Below are positions 58,194-64,000 of a stretch of DNA of 64,000 nt, piece after piece (position 1 is the stretch's first letter; every line of letters starts with the position of its first letter). Source of the DNA: DASYKT01 sp035995185 (lineage in GTDB: Bacteria > Acidobacteriota > Blastocatellia > Pyrinomonadales > Pyrinomonadaceae); the NCBI GenBank assembly GCA_035995185.1, contig DASYKT010000027.1, positions 124,001-188,000 of the forward strand. The letters run 5' to 3'. The translations under genes and the position numbers were made by a program. The notes under the pieces were generated by a model. The model worked only from the letters and a program-made list of their open reading frames with translations, had not been told where the DNA came from and ran no database searches.

Positions 58194-58416
58194 ATGTTTA
58201 ATGTTCTAACGAAAAAGCTTGCGTCTAAAAGTTTGGAGGTTTGAAGGCGAGTTTTGCACGAAATCCCCCTCCAGCGCAAGATAAAATCCCTTTTTTTCGG
58301 AAATTCATTGAAAAAACGAATTCATTAGTCTTTTTTATTATCAAAATTGAACCAGTAAAAGCGTTTTGTTTACATCCTGCCCCGATCAGAACAAGCTGCT
58401 TTTGGTGTTAATCCTA

Positions 58417-59436
58417 ATGAAGATCCGTCCGTTATATAAAAACCTCGATACCAGCTTTGTAGATCTCTCCGCTTTACTACGCTATTTACGGCAGAGAGGT
58501 TTTGTGGGGCTGGTGCGCGTCGATATAGAAAACTATCGCGCCGAAATAAACTTTGAAGAATCGCACAAGGTGCGCATGCGCGAGTTTGTGAACGGCACCG
58601 GACGGCCCGCGGACGGCAGCGGTGCGCTGCAGCGCCTGCTGGCGCGCGCTCGCATGGCGGGCGGCTCGATCTTTGTTTATGAGGCGGTCTCGCCCCAGGC
58701 GCCCATCGCCGAAGAGATCGAATTGGATAACATTCTCGACCTGGACCAAAAATTAGCGCTTAGCGAAAAGGCCCAAAAGGCTCCAAAAGCTGAAGCCAAA
58801 CCCGTCGCACCCAAGATCCCCAAACCGGTAGAGAAGATATTTTCGTCACCCATCGGCAAAAATGGGAACGGGCACGCCAATGGCAACGGCGCTCATTTTC
58901 CCCCGGCTTCCGCTGCCCAGGAACAAAACGACAGCGCTTCGCAACAGTCAACTTACGACATCTTTCCGATGTACAGCCACCAGGTCGAATTTGCGGAAGA
59001 AAAGCCGCAGGAAAAACCTGAAGAAAAAGCTTCTTATCTTTCCGCGCCCGATTGGGAAGAGCTGACTGCGGTCACCGCCGTCCTGCTGGTCAGCGTTGAC
59101 GATGTCTTAAAAGCCGCCAAGCTGGGTTTTCCCGATGCTTTTAACAAAGCCCGCGCCGAGGTTTCCGGCGAATTTCCGTTCCTTCATCCGGAGCAGGGAA
59201 TTTTTCTCTATGTCGATGGCCAGGTAATGCTAAAAGAGGAAGTCGAGCCTCATCTCCTGGTATCGGGCATTTGCGAATGCCTGCGCCGCATTCTTAACAA
59301 GCTTATTGCCAACCCAAAATTCTTCACTCATTACCGGCATATCACACAGCAAATAGTGATCCTGATTCGCCGCCGCCAGCCTCAATTTGATAAATTCGGG
59401 TATACTCAAAAACTCGAGAAGATCATCAAATTTTAG
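58417..59436 (+). CDS. Conserved-looking protein of unknown function
   Basis: A 339-aa soluble protein. The N-terminal part (residues 1-85) contains a compact alpha/beta domain (D-L-S-A-L-L-R-Y-L-R-Q-R-G-F-V-G-L-V-R-V); the middle is low-complexity (Ala/Pro/Lys, then Glu/Lys rich); the C-terminal part (about 215-335) is another alpha/beta domain. No membrane segment or known motif. The frame begins at a TTG at 58366; I prefer the first ATG. It lies 9 bp upstream of the GDT1-like gene. Confidence 0.8.
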   Translation: MKIRPLYKNLDTSFVDLSALLRYLRQRGFVGLVRVDIENYRAEINFEESHKVRMREFVNGTGRPADGSGALQRLLARARMAGGSIFVYEAVSPQAPIAEEIELDNILDLDQKLALSEKAQKAPKAEAKPVAPKIPKPVEKIFSSPIGKNGNGHANGNGAHFPPASAAQEQNDSASQQSTYDIFPMYSHQVEFAEEKPQEKPEEKASYLSAPDWEELTAVTAVLLVSVDDVLKAAKLGFPDAFNKARAEVSGEFPFLHPEQGIFLYVDGQVMLKEEVEPHLLVSGICECLRRILNKLIANPKFFTHYRHITQQIVILIRRRQPQFDKFGYTQKLEKIIKF

Positions 59437-59445
59437 AGGCTTAAT

Positions 59446-59718
59446 ATGGAATGGAAAACTTTTTTCACGGCATTTGGCGTGCTTTTTCTGGCTGAACTCG
59501 GCGATAAAACCCAACTTGCGGTCATTACCATGACGGCGGACACCAAATCTCCGCTGGCCGTCTTTCTCGGAGCATCGGCAGCGCTGGTCCTGGTTTCGCT
59601 TTTAGGTGTGATTTTTGGCGCGGTGCTGGGACAGTATATCCCGACAGAGTGGCTGCAAAGGATCGTCGCCGTCGCCTTTATCGTGATCGGCATCCTGATG
59701 CTGCTGAAGGTGTTATAA
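59446..59718 (+). CDS. Half-size GDT1/UPF0016 family transporter
   Basis: A 90-aa protein with three hydrophobic helices and one copy of the family motif E-L-G-D-K-T (residues 17-22). GDT1/TMEM165 proteins (Mn2+/Ca2+ transport) usually contain two such halves; single-domain versions act as dimers or with a partner gene. No second half is in the window. Confidence 0.9.
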   Translation: MEWKTFFTAFGVLFLAELGDKTQLAVITMTADTKSPLAVFLGASAALVLVSLLGVIFGAVLGQYIPTEWLQRIVAVAFIVIGILMLLKVL

Positions 59719-59726
59719 GTTTTAAA

Positions 59727-59780
59727 CTCCCCTCCTTACAAAGGAGGGGTGGCGCGCTTTAGCGCGACGGGGTGGTTCTT
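59727..59780. repeat. Family D repeat (copy 2)
   Basis: CTCCCCTCCTT / AAGGAGGGGT hairpin, GGCGCGCTTTAGCGCGAC and GGGGTGGTTCTT. It begins 8 bp after the GDT1 stop and abuts the family A copy at 59789. Confidence 0.9.
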
Positions 59781-59788
59781 TGCGGAAA

Positions 59789-59921
59789 TAAATTGCCACT
59801 AGCTTTAGCTAGTGGTTTTTGAAGCAGAAATAAATCGGCTTTAGCCAAAAACACTGTTCGGCTAAAGCCTCTCAAACTATCGATCTTTTTTACCCACTAG
59901 CTAAAGCTAGTGGCAATTTAA
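59789..59921. repeat. Family A palindromic element (copy 3)
   Basis: TAAATTGCCACTAGCTTTAG / CTAAAGCTAGTGGCAATTTA arms with inner CGGCTTTAGCC / GGCTAAAGCC pair. It lies 19 bp from the true stop of the rhodanese gene. Confidence 0.9.
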
Positions 59922-59939
59922 AAGATGTAAATAACCGGC

Positions 59940-60419
59940 CTATTTCTTTATCGCATCGCCTTCCATCGGGTAACCGGCACTTTTCCAGCCATCGGTTCCG
60001 CCCAGCAAAGCCGCCGCATTTTTCAAACCTTTTTCATTCGCGATAAGCACCGCCCGGGCGCTTGTGTGTTCGGCCGGTCAGGAACAGTAGAAGATAAGCT
60101 GTTTATTTTTCGGCAGCTCGGCGATATGCTTGTCGGTTTCACCGGCGGGGATGTTGATCGCATCTTTTATATGCTCGCCTTTATAGGCGGATTCGGGGCG
60201 GGTGTCGATAAAAAGCGCATTGCCGCTGTCATAAGCGGCCTTGGCGTCCTTTAAGGAAATTCTCTGCGCCTCGTCTTCGGCATGCGGCGGCGCCGTCGGA
60301 GAAGTTTTTACATTTTTCGCCGTTTGATTCGTCATCCGGCCCGGCGTCTGAGTTGAGGCCTGCTGGCAAGCCGTAACCAGTCCCAGGGTAAAGATCGTCA
60401 AAATTATTAAGTAACGCAT
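59940..60419 (-). CDS. Lipoprotein rhodanese with in-frame UGA; selenoprotein candidate
   Basis: Read through the UGA at 60080-60078, the protein has 159 residues. It has a lipoprotein signal with lipobox V-T-A-C (Cys18) and a rhodanese domain: I-D-T-R-P-E-S-A-Y-K-G-E-H-I-K-D-A-I-N-I-P, then I-F-Y-C-S-U-P-A-E-H-T-S-A-R-A and L-L-G-G-T-D-G-W-K-S-A-G-Y-P-M-E. In homologues the residue at U (114) is Cys, giving Y-C-S-C-P-x-E-x-x-S-A-R. The 46 codons after the UGA are fully rhodanese-like and end in TAG at 59940. A conventional call would end at 60078 and lose the active-site loop. It starts 13 bp after purF. An alternative is a pseudogene or sequencing error. Confidence 0.75.
60045..60063 (-). 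promoter_or_regulatory. Candidate bacterial SECIS element
   Basis: RNA: AAGCGCC-CGGGC-GGUGCUU, a 7-bp stem (one G-U) with a 5-base loop that has G at its second position. It starts 15 nt after the UGA and the loop is 22-26 nt after it, inside the 16-37 nt window and loop rule generally used for bacterial SECIS elements. Confidence 0.6.
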
Positions 60420-60432
60420 TTTTTATACTCCA

Positions 60433-61830
60433 CTAACTATTTTCCACCGTCGGCTGGCCATTTGCAATAGGCGTGGGATATTTGCCCGACCAGCACGCTA
60501 CGCAGGAACCGTTCGGGTCGAGGCCGATAGCTTCCAGCATTCCCTCCATCGAAAGATACCCGAGCGAGTCGGCTTCGATAAAACGGCACACTTCGTCGAC
60601 CGACATTTGCGCGGCGATCAGGTCAGCCTTGCGCGGCGTGTCGACACCGTAATAGCATGGCGAAACAGTCGGCGGACAGCTGATCCGCATATGCACTTCT
60701 TTCGCCCCGGCTTCGCGCACCATCTGCACGATCTTTTTCGAAGTAGTGCCGCGCACGATCGAATCATCCACCAGGAGGACTCGCCGGTCTTTGATCAAAT
60801 CCTTGATAGGATTAAGTTTAAGCCTGACGCCGAAAGAGCGGATCGATTGGCTGGGCTCGATAAAGGTGCGCCCCACGTAATGGTTTCTGATGATCGCCTG
60901 GCGAAAATTTATGCCCGATTGCGCGGCGTAGCCGATCGCCGCCGCCACGCCCGAATCCGGCACGGGCACTACCAGGTCGACGTCACAGGGCTGTTCGATA
61001 GCGAGCTGCTTTCCCATCTTGTGGCGCGACTCGTTGACAGATCTGCCGAAGATGGTCGAATCGGGCCGCGAAAAATAAACGTGTTCAAAAGTGCAGACGG
61101 AAAGCTGTTTCTTCTCAAAAGGAAAGAAGGAATGAAGCCCGTCGCGGTCGATCACCAGCATCTCGCCGGCCTGGACCTCGCGAATATATTCCGCGTCGAT
61201 CAGGTCGAAAGCGCAGGTTTCCGACGCCACGCACCAGGCGCCGTTTAATTTACCGAAAACCATCGGGCGAAAGCCGCGCGGGTCGCGCACGGCGATCAAT
61301 GCCTCCGGTGTCAGAAAAAGAAGCGAGAAAGCCCCCTCAGTATTTTTCAACACTTTTTGGATAGCTTCGATAACGTTTGCCGCCGGTGTGCGGGCGATGT
61401 CATGCAGGATGGTTTCCGTGTCCGAGGTCGAGGAAAATATCGCGCCGGCCTGTTCGAGTTCCGCGCGGCGTTTTTGCGCAAAGGGCAAATTGCCGTTATG
61501 ACAGATGGCGATCTTTCCGTGCTGGCAGGTGACGGAAAACGGCTGGACTTCCTTGATGGTATTTTTCCCGGCGGTGGAATAACGCGTGTGCCCGATCGCG
61601 CTTGAGCCAAAAAGTTTTTTCAACTCCGCCTCAACCAAAACATCAGCTACCAAACCTGACGAGCGGAATTGATAAAGCTCTTCGCCGTCCGACGATACGA
61701 TGCCGCAGGCTTCCTGCCCGCGATGCTGCACCGCAAAAAGCCCCAATTGCGTTAGCGTCGAGGCTTCCGCGTGTCCGAACACACCAAAAATCCCGCATTC
61801 TTCGTGAAATTTATCTAATACAATATCCAC
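60433..61830 (-). CDS. purF: Amidophosphoribosyltransferase
   Basis: A 465-aa enzyme for the first step of purine synthesis (PRPP + Gln to phosphoribosylamine). An 11-residue propeptide precedes the catalytic Cys12 (E-E-C-G-I-F-G-V-F-G). The glutaminase domain has Q-H-R-G-Q-E-A-C-G-I, the PRPP loop is V-L-L-V-D-D-S-I-V-R-G-T-T, and C-terminal C-V-A-C-W-S-G-K-Y-P plus other cysteines match the [4Fe-4S] type known from Bacillus. The rhodanese gene follows after 13 bp, so both may share a transcript. Confidence 0.96.
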   Translation of the reverse strand: MDIVLDKFHEECGIFGVFGHAEASTLTQLGLFAVQHRGQEACGIVSSDGEELYQFRSSGLVADVLVEAELKKLFGSSAIGHTRYSTAGKNTIKEVQPFSVTCQHGKIAICHNGNLPFAQKRRAELEQAGAIFSSTSDTETILHDIARTPAANVIEAIQKVLKNTEGAFSLLFLTPEALIAVRDPRGFRPMVFGKLNGAWCVASETCAFDLIDAEYIREVQAGEMLVIDRDGLHSFFPFEKKQLSVCTFEHVYFSRPDSTIFGRSVNESRHKMGKQLAIEQPCDVDLVVPVPDSGVAAAIGYAAQSGINFRQAIIRNHYVGRTFIEPSQSIRSFGVRLKLNPIKDLIKDRRVLLVDDSIVRGTTSKKIVQMVREAGAKEVHMRISCPPTVSPCYYGVDTPRKADLIAAQMSVDEVCRFIEADSLGYLSMEGMLEAIGLDPNGSCVACWSGKYPTPIANGQPTVENS

Positions 61831-61851
61831 TTATATCTATTTTGCCACAAA

Positions 61852-61952
61852 GTAGCGCCGGCGTCTCGCCGGCTGTCGCGTGGGCGTCCCGCCCGCGCAT
61901 TTTGACCGACGGCGGGACGCCGTCAGGACAGCCGGCGAGACGCCGGCGCTAC
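61852..61952. repeat. GC-rich palindromic repeat, family B (copy 3), overlapping mobA 3' end
   Basis: GTAGCGCCGGCGTCTCGCCG / CGGCGAGACGCCGGCGCTAC arms with inner GGGCGTCCCGCCCGCGC and GGCGGGACGCC. The last nine codons and the stop of mobA lie inside it. Confidence 0.9.
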
Positions 61953-62603
61953 GGCTTCCAGATCTTCCGGCGTATTCAGATTCAAAAAGAAATTATCCGC
62001 TCCGGGCAAATGATCTATTTCCTCAAATGTCACCACGCGCGTTCTTACTTTTTCAAAAACCGTGCGCAGGGGCGGCAATTTTTCATCCGATCGCAATATT
62101 TCTTCGACAACCGATAGGCATGCTCCGGCCCGGTAAAAAGCGCAGAGCGGCTGCACTATGCCGTCGGGCTGGACTGGCACGATCGCATCGAACGTCCCTT
62201 CCATCAGTTCCGGGATCATTTCTGCCAAATATTTCAGCAAAAATTTCAGTAAGTCGACAGATATCAGCGGGTAGTCGCAAGCCAGCACAAAGACCCATTC
62301 GGTTTTCGCCGCATCAAGTGCAGCGTGCAGACCGCTATAAGCGCCCCGCTCTTTAAATTGGTCATAAATAACTGGAAGATTTTCCGGCAGGCCACCGGCG
62401 GCAAATTGGTTTTCGTCGCGCGCCACTAAATAAATTTCTTTTGGCGAGAGCGCCGTGGAGATAGTATTAGCGGCCCTTTCGGCGAGTGTCACACCATCGA
62501 TCTGAAGCAGCGCTTTGTGCTGGCCCAACCGGCCCAATCGGCTCGACTTTCCGCCGACGAGAATAAAAGCTTCCAACTCTATCAACTCTACCAGGGCGTC
62601 CAT
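61923..62603 (-). CDS. mobA: Molybdenum cofactor guanylyltransferase MobA-like
   Basis: A 226-aa nucleotidyltransferase with the N-terminal loop F-I-L-V-G-G-K-S-S-R-L-G-R (residues 13-25), K-A-L-L-Q-I-D-G and the metal-binding V-F-V-L-A-C-D-Y-P. It makes Mo-bis-MGD, needed by the molybdoenzyme encoded directly upstream; the two genes overlap as TAATG. The final residues (P-A-S-R-R-L-S) are encoded by a family B repeat, so the native end was probably altered. Confidence 0.93.
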   Translation of the reverse strand: MDALVELIELEAFILVGGKSSRLGRLGQHKALLQIDGVTLAERAANTISTALSPKEIYLVARDENQFAAGGLPENLPVIYDQFKERGAYSGLHAALDAAKTEWVFVLACDYPLISVDLLKFLLKYLAEMIPELMEGTFDAIVPVQPDGIVQPLCAFYRAGACLSVVEEILRSDEKLPPLRTVFEKVRTRVVTFEEIDHLPGADNFFLNLNTPEDLEAVAPASRRLS

Positions 62604-64000
62604 TACGTAGAAACTGCTTTCGCCTGATCGCCCATATGGTCATACGCAAAATCTCCGGCGATCTCTTCCGTCGGCTGGATAGAAATGACCGTGCATTTGG
62701 AGGTCGGGGTAAAACTTTTTGCGGCAAAACTTCCCACCGGGATGAGCGGATTGGCTTCGGGAAAATAGGTCGCGGCGCAATTTCGCGGGATGGGATATGG
62801 GACGGCAATAAAGCGCGGTGCGTGCCGCTCGCCGTCTTCAAAGTGGCTGGTCAAATTTACCACCTGCCCTTTTTCCAGCCCCAGCTCGCGCATATCTTTC
62901 GGGTTGAGCAGTATCACGCGCCGCTCGCCATGAATGCCGCGATAACGATCGCTCAGGTCGTAAATAGTGGTATTAAACTGGTTATGAGCGCGGATCGTGG
63001 TCATCAGCAGGCGGCCTTTGGCGAGCTCGATTTTCTCAAGCTGTTGAGATCTGAATTCCGCCTTTCCCGATTCGGTATGAAATTCTCGTTTCCGCGGCGG
63101 GTTGGGCAGATAGAAACCGCCTTTTTTCCTGATGCGTTCGTTGTAATTTTCACACCCGAAAACCACGCGCGAGATCGAGTCGCGGATCTTATCGTAGTCG
63201 GCCGCCATCGCCTCCCAATCGACGGTGGTGTTTTCGCCTAACACCGCTTTGGCCATCTGCGCCACTATCCACGGTTCGCTGCGCAAACATTTCGACGCCG
63301 GTTTCAGAATGCCTTTCGACATCTGCACCTGCAGCATCGTGCTTTCGGTCGAGACAAATTGTGCGCCCTCCGACTGCATATCGATCTCCGAACGTCCGAG
63401 GCAGGGAAGCACCAGCGACTGCTCGCCGGTTACCAACGCCGTGCGGTTGAACTTGGTCAAAACCTGCACCGTCAATTTACATTTGCGCAAACCCTCCGCA
63501 ACCAGATCGGTATCGGGCGTGGCGCTCACAAAATTTCCGCCCATCGCGATAAAGATTTTCGCTCGGCCGTCATTCATCGCGCCTATCGCTTCGACCGTAT
63601 GAAACCCGTCTTTTTCCGGCGTCTTGAAATCAAATTCCTGTTCCAGGTTGGCGCGAAATTTATCGTTCATCTTTTCCCAGATGCCCATCGTGCGGTCGCC
63701 CTGCACATTCGAATGCCCGCGCACCGGGCAGAGTCCCGCGCCCTCCTTGCCGATCTGCCCACGCAGAAAATGCATATTGGCGATGTCCTGGATCGTGGCC
63801 ACGGCGTGCTTGTGCTGAGTAATTCCCATTGCCCAGCACGTGATCACGCGCTCGGCTTCGATGAACATCTGTGCCGCTTTTTCTATCTGCGCGCGTTCCA
63901 GCCCGCTTTCGGACAGGATGTCGTCCCACGAAACGGCATCGAGCGATGCAAGAAATTCTTCATGACCCGTGGTGTATTCCGCGATAAATTCCTGGTCGAA
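62603..64000 (-). CDS. FdhF/YdeP-type molybdopterin oxidoreductase, C-terminal part (5' end outside window)
   Basis: The frame is open from the window edge through 466 codons to a TAA at 62603; the first in-frame ATG at 63868 is not the real start because similarity continues upstream (E-E-F-L-A-S-L-D-A-V-S-W). Molybdopterin-enzyme features: C-W-A-M-G-I-T-Q-H-K-H-A-V-A-T-I-Q-D-I, G-A-G-L-C-P-V-R-G-H-S-N-V-Q-G-D and the C-terminal R-G-I-H-G-E-R-R-V-I-L-L-N-P-x-D-M. This fits the FdhF/YdeP family rather than classical formate dehydrogenase. The Fe-S/active-site region is off-window. Partner MobA is the next gene. Confidence 0.92.
   Translation of the reverse strand, partial: FDQEFIAEYTTGHEEFLASLDAVSWDDILSESGLERAQIEKAAQMFIEAERVITCWAMGITQHKHAVATIQDIANMHFLRGQIGKEGAGLCPVRGHSNVQGDRTMGIWEKMNDKFRANLEQEFDFKTPEKDGFHTVEAIGAMNDGRAKIFIAMGGNFVSATPDTDLVAEGLRKCKLTVQVLTKFNRTALVTGEQSLVLPCLGRSEIDMQSEGAQFVSTESTMLQVQMSKGILKPASKCLRSEPWIVAQMAKAVLGENTTVDWEAMAADYDKIRDSISRVVFGCENYNERIRKKGGFYLPNPPRKREFHTESGKAEFRSQQLEKIELAKGRLLMTTIRAHNQFNTTIYDLSDRYRGIHGERRVILLNPKDMRELGLEKGQVVNLTSHFEDGERHAPRFIAVPYPIPRNCAATYFPEANPLIPVGSFAAKSFTPTSKCTVISIQPTEEIAGDFAYDHMGDQAKAVST

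Noticed and set aside
59940..60080. Rhodanese gene as a simple pseudogene or as a real 113-aa protein
   Set aside because: The frame after the UGA stays open and fully rhodanese-like for 46 codons with no other damage, and a 113-aa product would lack the active-site loop; recoding explains it better. Sequencing error cannot be excluded.
1..64000. CRISPR arrays, tRNA/rRNA genes, insertion sequences, prophage genes
   Set aside because: I looked for spaced direct repeats, T-loop-like GGTTCGA-type sequences, transposase or integrase motifs and found none. The repeated elements seen are inverted-repeat families, not spacer arrays.

Overview
The window is dominated by one almost uninterrupted flagellar gene cluster (about 1.6-42.4 kb). 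Nearly all of it is on the minus strand, and it contains a complete set of structural, export, stator and regulatory genes. P-ring and L-ring genes (flgI, flgH) show a two-membrane (Gram-negative) cell. The organism is probably a member of Acidobacteriota, perhaps Blastocatellia-like. I infer this from moderate GC, the merged fla/flg/fli cluster with csrA-fliW, and many families of palindromic intergenic repeats; no rRNA is present to prove it.

Flagellar layout, read in the direction of transcription (high to low coordinates). (1) flhA-flhF-flhG-fliA-fliM-fliN-(DUF2802-like)-flgF-flgG-flgA-flgH-flgI-flgJ/M23-flgM-flgN-flgK-flgL, then fliW-csrA-motA2-motB2. This starts at a consensus sigma54 promoter and ends at an intrinsic terminator. 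(2) fliC-flaG-fliD from a perfect sigma28 promoter, then fliS and two small coiled-coil proteins from a second sigma28 promoter. (3) A plus-strand sigma54-dependent response regulator that is the likely master activator. (4) flgB-flgC-fliE-fliF-fliG-fliH-fliI-fliJ-fliK-flgD-flgE from a sigma54 promoter, closed by a strong terminator. (5) motA-motB from a sigma28 candidate that lies upstream of that terminator. (6) fliL-fliN-fliO-fliP-fliQ-fliR-flhB from a third sigma54 promoter. A truncated multi-PAS sensor gene lies beyond. The sequence therefore shows a readable cascade: the sigma54 activator turns on basal body, hook and fliA genes; FliA (held by FlgM) turns on filament, chaperone and motor genes; CsrA-FliW probably tunes flagellin translation through two GGA-containing sites in the fliC leader.

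From 42.4 to 64 kb the window is an ordinary mixed region: a spermidine-synthase-like methyltransferase fold protein, a membrane pyrophosphatase, a secreted protein with a possible phospholipase C/nuclease-like fold, a DUF1003 protein, CstA, a GNAT, a SanA/YdcF-like protein, an AraC regulator, a saccharopine dehydrogenase-like protein, an amino acid permease, a half-size GDT1 transporter, PurF, MobA and a 5'-truncated FdhF/YdeP-type molybdoenzyme. At least nine families of inverted-repeat elements fill the gaps, often a few bases from a stop codon.

The most interesting single observation is a lipoprotein rhodanese (59940-60419, minus) with an in-frame UGA exactly where homologues carry the second Cys of a Cys-x-Cys active-site motif. 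The reading frame continues through a normal rhodanese C-terminus, and a 7-bp stem-loop of bacterial SECIS geometry lies 15-33 nt after the UGA. It is therefore a strong selenoprotein candidate that a standard gene call would cut short. No tRNA, rRNA, CRISPR array, insertion sequence or prophage was recognised.
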